From an uncultured Lachnospiraceae bacterium (lineage in GTDB: Bacteria; Bacillota; Clostridia; Lachnospirales; Lachnospiraceae): DNA of 13,728 bases. Shown piece after piece: positions 6,159 to 13,701 of this stretch (position 1 is the first letter of the stretch; the number at the start of each line of letters is the position of its first letter). The stretch lies in NCBI GenBank assembly GCA_910588535.1, contig CAJUOO010000075.1:1-13728 (forward strand). The letters are read 5' to 3'. The notes beneath the pieces were generated by a model. The model was not told the origin of the DNA, ran no database searches, and saw only the letters and a list, made by a program, of their open reading frames with translations. The translations under genes were made by a program, and so were the position numbers.

Positions 6159-7928
6159 CTACATTCTATCTGGCGCTTCAAACCCCAACAGCTCTATACA
6201 GGTCTCTAAGGTTCTCTTTGTCAACTGAAGCAGAGCGATATATCCTGCCTGCCGCATTGCGTCCTCCTCGGCTATTATCTTCGTCTCATGGTAGAATCCA
6301 TTAAACTTATCCGCCAGCTCATAGATATACTGGCAAATCTTATGTGGTGCTATGTCTCTATATGCAGCTTCCAGCACCTCCTGCAAATTGGCAAGTGCCA
6401 ACATCAGTGATTTCTCACTCTCATTCTCGGCAGGATAAATCACATCTGCCTTATTCTCATCCTTGCCAAGCTCTGCATATTTTGCAAGAATGGACTTAAT
6501 TCTCACAATTGTATATAAAATATATGGCCCTGTATTCCCCTCAAAGGACGTAAAGCGATCGATATCAAAAATATAATCCTTTGACGCCTGATTGGACAGA
6601 TCTCCATATTTTAACGCTGCAAGACCGACAATCGACGCGGTTCTCTCTGCTTCCTCCTCCGATACCGTCCGATTTTCCATAATTCTATTATAAACTGCGT
6701 CATTGATTTCCTTTACCAGAGTCTCCAGACGCATCACACCGCCGTCCCTTGTCTTAAATGGCTTCCCATCTTTACCATTCATGGTTCCAAAACCAATAAA
6801 TCTTGTATCACAGTCTTCTTTTACAATTCCAGCTTTCTTTGCGGCGCGAAATATCTGAGTAAAATACATTTCCTGACGTTTATCGGTAAAATAGATATAC
6901 CTGTCTGGGTGATACAACTTCTCGCGCTCCACAAGAGTCGCAAGATCAGAGGTTGCATATAGAGCAGCACCATCTGATTTTTGAATTAAGCAGGGGGGAA
7001 TCTCCTTGAGATCACCTTCCTCTGCCACATCAATAACAATCGCTCCCTGACTTTCATAGGCTATCTTTCTGTCAATCAGATCTTGTACCATATCGGCCAT
7101 ATAAGGCTGCGCGTCACTCTCTCCTTTCCAGAGATCAAATTGTACATTTAGGTTATCATAGTTTTTCTTTAAGTCTGTCTTTGATACCTGAAGAATATGC
7201 TTCCACAGCTCATAATAAGCAGGTTCTTTATTCTGAAGCTTCAAAGTGGCTACATGGGCGCGCTCTTTAAATTCTTCATCTTCCTTCGAGCGAGCACTCG
7301 CCGCCGGATAGATCTCCTCCAGCTCTGAGATCGTAAATGCAGCCTCCTCAGGATATTCTCCCTCAAACCCTTCATCAAAATACGGCAGATCGGGCTTTCT
7401 CTCTCTCAATCCTTCAATTACAAGCCCCATGGGCATCCCCCAGTCACCCAGATGCACATCACCAATCACCTGATTGCCAAAGAATCTCAGTATCCGCTTC
7501 ACGCTCTCTCCGATAATGGCTGATCGCAAATGCCCGACATGCAAAGGCTTTGCCACATTTGCACCGCCGTAATCAACCATGATCGTCTTAGGCTCTCTTG
7601 AAAGCTCACAGCCAAGCCTCTCCTCCCCTGCCATCTGATTCATTCTGTCAGAGAGAAAATCTGTGCTGATCTTTATATTTATAAATCCCGGCATCACAGC
7701 GGTAATTTGTTCAAATATACTATCTTTTGAAAGCTTTTCTGTCACCTCATTCGCGATCACAATTGGTGCTTTTTTATATACCTTAGCCGCCGCCATAGCA
7801 CCGTTGCATTGATACTCACACAGATCCGGGCGGTTCGATATGCTGACGCGGCCATATTTATCCTCATAACCACACGCTACAAATGCCTCTGATACTTTTT
7901 CTGTAATACTGTCCAAAATCTTTTTCAT
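6159..7928 (-). CDS. argS: Arginyl-tRNA synthetase
   Basis: Charges tRNA-Arg with arginine in the cytosol. The 589-residue class Ia synthetase has an N-terminal additional domain (about 1-110), the ATP-binding HVGH signature (130-133) within DYGGANVAKPLHVGH, the Rossmann fold with GDVHLGDWG (156-164), an FKTRDGG segment (391-397) in the place of KMSKS, as is common in ArgRS, and a C-terminal DALR anticodon-binding domain (about 470-589) ending in LLGFEAPDRM. Length and domain order are normal. The ATG is preceded by AGGAG at about seven bases. It follows fhs by only 24 nt, so it is likely the last gene of the five-gene operon. No T-box leader fits in that gap, so arginine starvation control through a T-box is not apparent here. 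Confidence 0.97.
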   Translation of the reverse strand: MKKILDSITEKVSEAFVACGYEDKYGRVSISNRPDLCEYQCNGAMAAAKVYKKAPIVIANEVTEKLSKDSIFEQITAVMPGFINIKISTDFLSDRMNQMAGEERLGCELSREPKTIMVDYGGANVAKPLHVGHLRSAIIGESVKRILRFFGNQVIGDVHLGDWGMPMGLVIEGLRERKPDLPYFDEGFEGEYPEEAAFTISELEEIYPAASARSKEDEEFKERAHVATLKLQNKEPAYYELWKHILQVSKTDLKKNYDNLNVQFDLWKGESDAQPYMADMVQDLIDRKIAYESQGAIVIDVAEEGDLKEIPPCLIQKSDGAALYATSDLATLVEREKLYHPDRYIYFTDKRQEMYFTQIFRAAKKAGIVKEDCDTRFIGFGTMNGKDGKPFKTRDGGVMRLETLVKEINDAVYNRIMENRTVSEEEAERTASIVGLAALKYGDLSNQASKDYIFDIDRFTSFEGNTGPYILYTIVRIKSILAKYAELGKDENKADVIYPAENESEKSLMLALANLQEVLEAAYRDIAPHKICQYIYELADKFNGFYHETKIIAEEDAMRQAGYIALLQLTKRTLETCIELLGFEAPDRM

Positions 7929-7952
7929 ATATGCTCTCCTGATGTCCTTTTC

Positions 7953-9623
7953 CTAAAATAGTCCTGTAATCTTACCCGATTCATCCACATCAATTCGATG
8001 TGCTGCAGGCTCCTTGGACAATCCCGGCATCGTCATGATCGAGCCTGTGATCGCCACGACAAATCCTGCACCTGCTGACACATAAACCTCCCTGACATGA
8101 ACGGTAAAACCCTCAGGTCTTCCAAGCTTCGACGGATCGTCAGACAGAGAATACTGTGTCTTTGCTATGCAGACAGGAAATTTTCCAAAGCCAAGTGACT
8201 CGATTCTCTCTATCGCCTTTTTCGCTGCGGGCTCAAATTCCACACCATCTGCCCCATAAATCTCTCTTGCCACCATCTCTATCTTGTTCGCAAGACTTTC
8301 TTCTTCATTATATAATGGTGCAAAATGACTTTCTTTTGTCTGAAGTGTAGAAAGCACTTTTTCTGCAAGTGCACATCCGCCCTTACCGCCAAGTTCCCAC
8401 ACCTTTGCAGCTGCAAATTCACAGCCTCTCTCCTCACAGAAACTCTGGACAAAAGAAATTTCTGCCTCTGTGTCCGACACAAACTGATTGAGTGTCACCA
8501 CTATGGGCACACCATACTTCTTTAAATTTTCAATATGCTTCTCCAGATTGACAATTCCCTTCTTCAGCGCAGAAAGATTTTCCTGTGAAAGCTCTGTTTT
8601 CGCAGCGCCTCCATTGTATTTTAGCGCGCGCACCGTCGCGACCAAAACAACTGCATCTGGCTTAAGTCCTGCTATGCGGCACTTAATATCAAAGAATTTC
8701 TCCGCCCCCAGATCCGCTCCAAAACCTGCCTCCGTCACTACATAATCAGCAAGTTTAAGTGCTGTCTGTGTGGCACGCACACTGTTACATCCATGAGCGA
8801 TATTGGCAAATGGCCCTCCATGCACCAGCGCTGGCGTATGCTCTAGCGTCTGTATTAAATTAGGCTTTATGGCATCCTTAAGAAGTGCCGCCATCGCTCC
8901 TGTCGCACGCAGATCTTCTGCTGTGACAGGCTTTCCCTCATAGGTGTAAGCCACGATAATCCTGCCAAGACGCTGTTTTAGATCCTTTATATCGCTGGCA
9001 AGACAAAGAATTGCCATAATCTCTGATGTCACTGTGATGGCAAAATGATCCTCTCTCACCACACCGTCCGACTTCTTTCCAAGACCGATCACAATATTTC
9101 GAAGTGCTCTGTCATTCATATCAAGACATCTCTTCCACACCACCTGATTGGGGTCGATCGACAGTTCATTCCCCTGATGAATATGATTGTCAAGCATCGC
9201 CGCCAGAAGATTATTCGCAGAGGTAATCGCATGAAAATCCCCTGTAAAATGCAGATTCAGCTCCTCCATCGGCACCACCTGTGAATATCCGCCTCCCGCA
9301 GCTCCTCCCTTTATGCCAAAACATGGTCCCAAAGATGGCTCTCTCAGCGCAATCACTGCTTTTTTTCCAAGGCGGCAGAGTGCCTGTCCCAGTCCAACTG
9401 TGACAGTAGTTTTTCCCTCCCCAGCCGGCGTCGGATTGATCGCTGTCACTAAAATCAGCTTTCCATCTGGCCGATCCTTTATTCTCTCCATCAACTCATC
9501 TGAACATTTTGCCTTATATTTTCCATAGAACTCCAGCTCATCCTCCGAGATATCAAGAACCCTCGCCACTTCCCTGATATGCATAAGCTCTGCTTCCTGT
9601 GCAATCTGAATGTCTGTTTTCAT
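7953..9623 (-). CDS. fhs: Formate--tetrahydrofolate ligase
   Basis: ATP-dependent formation of 10-formyl-THF from formate and THF in the cytosol. The product feeds purines and initiator formyl-Met-tRNA, and in acetogens it is the first folate step of the methyl branch. The 556 residues match the homotetrameric enzyme of clostridia. Visible motifs: the nucleotide-binding TPAGEGKTT (65-73), REPSLGPCFGIKGGAAGGG (94-112), PMEELNLHFTGDFHAI and neighbouring HIHQGN (a family signature region), HGCNSVRAT, and EAGFGADLGAEKFFDIKCR. The C-terminus has GEITG-like residues (DESGKITGLF). GGAGGG lies about five bases before the ATG. It begins 15 nt after the C-S lyase gene and is followed after 24 nt by argS. 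No folD or fchA is adjacent, so a complete acetogenic cluster is not shown. Confidence 0.97.
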   Translation of the reverse strand: MKTDIQIAQEAELMHIREVARVLDISEDELEFYGKYKAKCSDELMERIKDRPDGKLILVTAINPTPAGEGKTTVTVGLGQALCRLGKKAVIALREPSLGPCFGIKGGAAGGGYSQVVPMEELNLHFTGDFHAITSANNLLAAMLDNHIHQGNELSIDPNQVVWKRCLDMNDRALRNIVIGLGKKSDGVVREDHFAITVTSEIMAILCLASDIKDLKQRLGRIIVAYTYEGKPVTAEDLRATGAMAALLKDAIKPNLIQTLEHTPALVHGGPFANIAHGCNSVRATQTALKLADYVVTEAGFGADLGAEKFFDIKCRIAGLKPDAVVLVATVRALKYNGGAAKTELSQENLSALKKGIVNLEKHIENLKKYGVPIVVTLNQFVSDTEAEISFVQSFCEERGCEFAAAKVWELGGKGGCALAEKVLSTLQTKESHFAPLYNEEESLANKIEMVAREIYGADGVEFEPAAKKAIERIESLGFGKFPVCIAKTQYSLSDDPSKLGRPEGFTVHVREVYVSAGAGFVVAITGSIMTMPGLSKEPAAHRIDVDESGKITGLF

Positions 9624-9638
9624 CCGATCCCTCCTGCT

Positions 9639-10829
9639 CTATTTTTCCCTAATCTCAGGCAGTGCTGCCACTGCATAATATAGCCTCTCAAGCGCTGCCT
9701 TAAGCACCCAACCCGGACAGGCAAGATTCAGGCGCTCATAGCCTCTGCCACTCTCGCCAAAAATATATCCTTCATCCAAAAATAACTTCGCCTCATGCTT
9801 CATAAATCGCTCAAGCTCCTCCGCCTCCATGCCAAGTGCTCTAAAATCCAACCATAAAAGATAGGTTCCCTGCATCTGAAACACCTTAACCATTGGCAGC
9901 TTTTCTGCAAAGAATTCCTCCGCAAATTTCCGGTTTTGATCCACATAGGCAATCATCTCAGACAGCCACTCCTCACAGCAGTTATAGGCGAGCTCACATG
10001 CCTTATAGCTTATCATGTTTAGCGCGTCATAGCCCTTTGACATGGTAAGCTTTTCCCTGTGCGCCCTGTCTGGAATAATCAGATTCGATACCTGCAGTCC
10101 CGCCATATTAAAACTCTTTGTGGGAGCTGTGCAGATCGCACAATTATCAAAATACTTCTTTTCCAGATTACCCACAGAAATATGCCGAAATCCCGGCATA
10201 ATAATGTCAAAATGAATTTCATCACTAATAATATAAACCTGATGTTTCAAACAGATCTCACAGACCCTGATAAGCTCTTCCTTCGTCCAAACTCGCCCCA
10301 CTGGATTGTGAGGACTACAAAAAATCAAAAGCGTCACTTCAGGAAGAGATGCCTTCCGCTCCAGATCCTCGAAATCAATCTCATACGTATTCCCTTTTTC
10401 CACAAGCTCAGAAATCACCAGATTTCTTCCATTCTCCTCCACCGCGGCAGTAAAAGGATGATAGACAGGGCGCATAATCAGCACACTCTCACCCGGCTTT
10501 GTAAATGCAGCCACCATCTGTTTAAGCGCGGGCACAATTCCCGCGATCTCCACAATCCATTCTCTCTCAGGCAAAAATCCATGATGTCTTTCCATAAAAT
10601 GAATCACAGAATCATAATACTTATCCGTCGCGCCCGTATAACCCAAAACCGCCTGATCCAAATAACTCTTAAGACCATCAATCAGCTCTGGCGCAGGCTT
10701 AAATTCCATGTCGGCAATAGAAAACGGAACAATATCGGAAGATATCTCTGGCATCTCCTGTCTCATCATCTCCCACTTTTCGGAGCCAGTACCCGTTCGG
10801 TTTACTAATGTCTCAAAATCATATTTCAT
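9639..10829 (-). CDS. PLP-dependent C-S lyase / aminotransferase (PatB/MalY type)
   Basis: A fold-type I pyridoxal-phosphate enzyme of 396 residues, normal for the PatB/MalY group (cystathionine beta-lyases, EC 4.4.1.13). Motifs: FSIADMEFKPAP (36-47), PVYHPF (121-126), CSPHNPVGRVW (171-181), SDEIHFDII (202-210, with the PLP-ring aspartate 203) and APTKSFNMAGLQ (235-246), where Lys238 should form the Schiff base. Members cleave cystathionine to homocysteine, pyruvate and ammonia; some favour cysteine desulfhydration or other S-conjugates, and MalY also represses the maltose regulon in E. coli. AGAGG about nine bases upstream supports the start. It sits 45 nt after the rRNA methyltransferase gene and 15 nt before fhs. 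Neighbouring folate genes favour a methionine-pathway role, but substrate choice is inferred. Confidence 0.9.
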   Translation of the reverse strand: MKYDFETLVNRTGTGSEKWEMMRQEMPEISSDIVPFSIADMEFKPAPELIDGLKSYLDQAVLGYTGATDKYYDSVIHFMERHHGFLPEREWIVEIAGIVPALKQMVAAFTKPGESVLIMRPVYHPFTAAVEENGRNLVISELVEKGNTYEIDFEDLERKASLPEVTLLIFCSPHNPVGRVWTKEELIRVCEICLKHQVYIISDEIHFDIIMPGFRHISVGNLEKKYFDNCAICTAPTKSFNMAGLQVSNLIIPDRAHREKLTMSKGYDALNMISYKACELAYNCCEEWLSEMIAYVDQNRKFAEEFFAEKLPMVKVFQMQGTYLLWLDFRALGMEAEELERFMKHEAKLFLDEGYIFGESGRGYERLNLACPGWVLKAALERLYYAVAALPEIREK

Positions 10830-10874
10830 TTTCTTTGTCCTCTCAGCCTTTGTTCTTTTAAAAAATTCTTCGAT

Positions 10875-12077
10875 CTATTTTTCATCACATACCTGAAAGA
10901 TATAAAACTTCAGATAATATGATTCTGCCGCAGCCCATAAAATAGGGTGATCTGGTGACTGTGTCCGGTATTCCACCTGCCGCAGCCTTTTATGAACACT
11001 TGACGCCGCCTGCTCTATCGTCTGTGCAAACAGCTCTGGCGTCATAAAATGTGAGCAGGAACAGGTGGCAAAATACCCACCATCCTTCACAAGCTTTAGT
11101 CCCTTTCTGTTAATCTCTCGATACCCCTTCACCGCATTTTTCAGAGAGCTTTTTGACTTTGTAAACGCCGGTGGATCAAGAATCACCACATCATACTGCT
11201 GCCCTTGCATCACAAGCTCTGGAAGCAGTTCAAATACATCTCCACACAGAAAGCTAACTCTATCCTCCAGATGATTCAGCCTTGCATTCTCCCTCGCCTG
11301 CTCCACCGCGACCTCTGAGGCATCCACACCAAGCACCTGCGAGGCACCAGCTATCCCTGCATTCAACGCAAATGAACCTGTGTGCGTAAAGCAATCAAGC
11401 ACCCTCGCTCCTTTGCACAAACGCTGAACAGCGAGGCGATTGTACTTCTGATCCAAGAAAAAACCTGTCTTCTGTCCCTCTGCCACGTCCACAAAATAGC
11501 GCACACCATTTTCTGTGATCAGAACCTTGGGATCAAATTCTTCTCCGACAAAGCCCTTTATGCGCTCCATCCCTTCCTGAACACGCACCTTGGCGTCGCT
11601 GCGCTCATAGATGCCACGCACCACAAAGCCATATTCTAAAAGTATCTTCTTACACTCTTCCAGAATTAGCTCCTTAAACCGATCTATCCCAAGTGCAAGC
11701 GACTGCACCACCAAAATATCAGCAAACTTATCCACCACAATACCCGGAAGAAAATCCGCCTCTCCAAAGATCAGGCGGCAGCTCTCCATATCACACACCT
11801 TGCTCCGGTAATCCACCGCCGCCCGCACTCTCTGTTCTATAAATGTCTCATCGATCTCCTGCCCCTTCACCCGGCTTAACATGCGGATGCGAATTGCAGA
11901 ATTATCATTAATAAAGCCTGTTCCCAGAAAGAATCCATCAAAATCCTCCACCGTCACCAGACCGCCATTCTCATAGCTCCCACTTATAAAATCTATTTCA
12001 TTATCATACACCCACGCGCCGCCACTTTTTACACTGCGGCCGCTCCCCTTTCGAAGTCGCACGGCTGCTCTTTCCAT
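10875..12077 (-). CDS. RlmI-type 23S rRNA (cytosine-5) methyltransferase
   Basis: A class I SAM-dependent RNA methyltransferase. N-terminal PUA domain (about 1-75, starting VRLRKGSGRSVKSGGAWVY), a middle region with QKTGFFLDQ (202-210), and a Rossmann domain with SAM motif I DCFTHTGSFAL (228-238), the acidic loop GVDAS (250-254), LDPPAF (300-305) and a conserved cysteine motif TCSCSHFM (339-346). E. coli RlmI is 396 residues and makes m5C1962 of 23S rRNA; this one is 400. The reading frame extends upstream to an ATG at 12161 that would overlap the lactonase gene by 59 nt. The ATG at 12077 matches where RlmI proteins begin and has GAGG six bases upstream; 12089 is the alternative. It lies 25 nt after the lactonase gene. 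Confidence 0.87.
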   Translation of the reverse strand: MERAAVRLRKGSGRSVKSGGAWVYDNEIDFISGSYENGGLVTVEDFDGFFLGTGFINDNSAIRIRMLSRVKGQEIDETFIEQRVRAAVDYRSKVCDMESCRLIFGEADFLPGIVVDKFADILVVQSLALGIDRFKELILEECKKILLEYGFVVRGIYERSDAKVRVQEGMERIKGFVGEEFDPKVLITENGVRYFVDVAEGQKTGFFLDQKYNRLAVQRLCKGARVLDCFTHTGSFALNAGIAGASQVLGVDASEVAVEQARENARLNHLEDRVSFLCGDVFELLPELVMQGQQYDVVILDPPAFTKSKSSLKNAVKGYREINRKGLKLVKDGGYFATCSCSHFMTPELFAQTIEQAASSVHKRLRQVEYRTQSPDHPILWAAAESYYLKFYIFQVCDEK

Positions 12078-12102
12078 CGTCTCCCTCATTTCCGCTGCCC
12101 AA

Positions 12103-13155
12103 TTACGGAAGCTTTGTGATAATACAGCAATTTCCTGTCTCCACACGCCTTGGCGCACCATTCATCACAATAATACCCTTCTCATAATCCAGTGCAAAAA
12201 ACGTCATCTCATTCGTCTCATGATTTAACGATACCAGATGCTTGTCATCTGGAAAGATCGCAATATCCTTAGGGTAATCCCCGCTGATAGGAAGCACAGA
12301 GCGCTGTGTCAACAAACCTGTTTCTGTATCTCTGTCATACATTGCCACAGAATTATCCCCCGCATTGGACACAAACAGATGCTTCTCATCTGGAGACAGC
12401 TTGATCGCCACGGCCGCACTGTTTCTATCATACTGCTCATCCAGTGTGGAGATCTTTTGAAGCAGCTCAAAATCAGGCGCTTTCTCCCCCTCTATATAAG
12501 CATACACTGCCACATAATTTTTCAGCTCATGGCTTAGATACGCAAATCTTCCGTCTGAGCTGAAAATAACCGTGCGGGGCGCGGACTCTATCTCACAGCG
12601 AACTGCATCCACAAGCTGAATGGTTCCCCTTTTCTTATCAAAACGATAAATCTTACACTGATCAATACCGGGATCACATGCTATCATAAATCTCTGATCT
12701 GGCGTCAGCACAACACAGGTGATATGAGGGCGGAAATTTCTCTCTGCCACGCTTCCAAATCCCTTGTGGTACACCTCATCTGTCACCTCACCGATGCCGC
12801 CGTCCTCCCGGATTCTCACCACAGTAGCCTTGCCGTCATGATACCCTGCGCAGAAAATATACTTATCCTCCTTGTCCACCGTCAGATAACAAGCACGCAT
12901 ACCATTGATTTTGCCAAAATTAATCTCGCCCAGATTTCCGTTTTCCAATATTCTATATGCCATCAACCCCTCATCACAGATAGAATAGAGAAACTTACCG
13001 CTGTTCGCTTTCACCATATATGAGGGATTGTTGATCTCCACCTCCGAGCGCGGCATCAGACTCCCCTTCTTATCATCGACATCACATATCATAATCCCCT
13101 TGCTTTTTCCATGTGTGTAGGAGCTGATATATGCAATATACTTATTCTTGTGCAT
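12103..13155 (-). CDS. Lactonase family (Pgl-like) seven-bladed beta-propeller protein
   Basis: A 350-residue soluble protein with no signal peptide, made of repeated beta-propeller blades. Blade-like repeats of the form 'SPDxxxLFVSNxxxNSVAMYD' recur; examples are HITCVVLTPDQRFMIACD, VIFSSDGRFAYLSHE, IKLSPDEKHLFVSNAGDN and IAIFPDDKHLVSLNHE. The RPH and SNAGDNS segments correspond to conserved residues of the 6-phosphogluconolactonase (Pgl/YkgB) family. Members hydrolyse lactones such as 6-phosphogluconolactone, but many are uncharacterised, so the substrate is open. No other pentose phosphate gene is nearby. The ATG at 13155 has AAGGAGG seven bases upstream; an ATG seven codons earlier lies ahead of that site. 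It is the first gene of the leftward five-gene operon. Confidence 0.88.
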   Translation of the reverse strand: MHKNKYIAYISSYTHGKSKGIMICDVDDKKGSLMPRSEVEINNPSYMVKANSGKFLYSICDEGLMAYRILENGNLGEINFGKINGMRACYLTVDKEDKYIFCAGYHDGKATVVRIREDGGIGEVTDEVYHKGFGSVAERNFRPHITCVVLTPDQRFMIACDPGIDQCKIYRFDKKRGTIQLVDAVRCEIESAPRTVIFSSDGRFAYLSHELKNYVAVYAYIEGEKAPDFELLQKISTLDEQYDRNSAAVAIKLSPDEKHLFVSNAGDNSVAMYDRDTETGLLTQRSVLPISGDYPKDIAIFPDDKHLVSLNHETNEMTFFALDYEKGIIVMNGAPRRVETGNCCIITKLP

Positions 13156-13195
13156 GATAGATCCTCCTTCCGGCATTTGCCGATTATTTGTTCAT

Positions 13196-13224
13196 ATCTT
13201 ACCATATCCGGGGAATTTTGTTAA
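13196..13224 (-). promoter_or_regulatory. Promoter for the lactonase-rlmI-lyase-fhs-argS operon
   Basis: Minus strand TTAACA (13219-13224, five of six), a 17-nt spacer, TAAGAT (13196-13201, four of six). Transcription would start near 13189, leaving a leader of about 34 nt before the lactonase ATG. No other promoter is obvious in the short gaps further along the operon. Confidence 0.5.
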
Positions 13225-13329
13225 GTGGAATTTTCGTTGCGACACATCACAGCTATGGCTTCTATCCAATACAGATTCTTATAATTTGTTGTAGGATGAA
13301 ATTTCTTTTATCATTTTCGGAAGAGGTCC

Positions 13330-13469
13330 GTATAGCCCGTCCGTTGTTTCCTCCGTCACCCCGCTTGCGCTTAGTGAAAAACGTAACGGATACTAAGCTC
13401 GTGAAATACCTCGCTAAGTACCGACGTTTTTCAATAGGTTCCTTGAGGAAAACAGCGGACGGGCTATAC
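13330..13469. repeat. Palindromic intergenic repeat element, copy 2
   Basis: Nested inverted repeats. The outer arms GTATAGCCCGTCCG (13330-13343) and CGGACGGGCTATAC (13456-13469) are perfect over 14 bp and continue inward through a G-U pair and one single-base bulge to CCTC/GAGG. An inner perfect 10-bp stem joins TGAAAAACGT (13375-13384) and ACGTTTTTCA (13424-13433). A further imperfect stem sits inside that. Core motifs CCTCCGTC (13350), AGTGAAA (13373), GCTAAG (13413) and TTTTTCAA (13427) recur in the same order in copy 1. No transposase is encoded; it resembles a small non-autonomous element or a structured RNA. An open frame on the plus strand through it is probably not a gene. Confidence 0.8.
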
Positions 13470-13591
13470 TACTTTTATTGAATCGTTCGGACACGCTGTG
13501 ATTCTTCATATATTTGTATCCCTATTTTATGTTTCGCTTGTTGGTATTTATAGATCATCAAATTTTCTTTAAGAAGATAACAAAAGCTATC

Positions 13592-13620
13592 TATTCATCT
13601 GACACTAGCAGAGATATAAT
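13592..13620 (+). promoter_or_regulatory. Possible plus-strand promoter
   Basis: A perfect TATAAT (13615-13620) is preceded at 17 nt by a poor -35, TATTCA (13592-13597, three of six). It points toward the hairpins at 13632-13674 and out of the window. The surrounding 13470-13630 stretch is AT-rich and shows no gene on either strand. Confidence 0.3.
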
Positions 13621-13631
13621 CCTAATTTGTA

Positions 13632-13649
13632 TGCCCACCAAAGTGGGCA
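13632..13649 (+). other. Perfect hairpin TGCCCAC/GTGGGCA
   Basis: Seven-base arms (13632-13638 and 13643-13649) enclose the loop CAAA. There is no T-run on either side, so it is not a typical intrinsic terminator. GTGGGCA can alternatively pair over six bases with a second TGCCCA at 13669-13674, so two exclusive structures are possible. Confidence 0.55.
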
Positions 13650-13701
13650 GATGAAAGTTACCATGTTTTGCCCAACTGATCAAAATAGTCCGGCGAACTG
13701 C

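Noticed and set aside
7929..7952. T-box leader in front of argS
   Set aside because: The gap is 24 nt, far too short for a T-box, and contains only the argS ribosome binding site.
7953..9623. fhs as part of a Wood-Ljungdahl acetogenesis cluster
   Set aside because: No folD, fchA, acs or codh genes are next to it; non-acetogenic clostridia also commonly carry fhs.
10059..10808. A 249-codon plus-strand open frame
   Set aside because: It is wholly antisense to the PLP-dependent lyase gene, whose motifs and ribosome binding site are clear; its translation is rich in His, Arg and Ile with no domain.
10837..10850. GGCTGAGAGGAC on the minus strand upstream of the C-S lyase, resembling the thi-box core
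   Set aside because: Only the short GCTGAGA-like piece is present. The other conserved aptamer segments are missing and the gap is only 45 nt.
13188..13481. A 97-codon plus-strand open frame across repeat copy 2
   Set aside because: Its C-terminal half is just the translated palindrome, it has no ribosome binding site of note at its start, and its N-terminal part covers the lactonase promoter. It is likely a spurious frame, though such frames may be deposited as hypothetical proteins wherever the repeat occurs.
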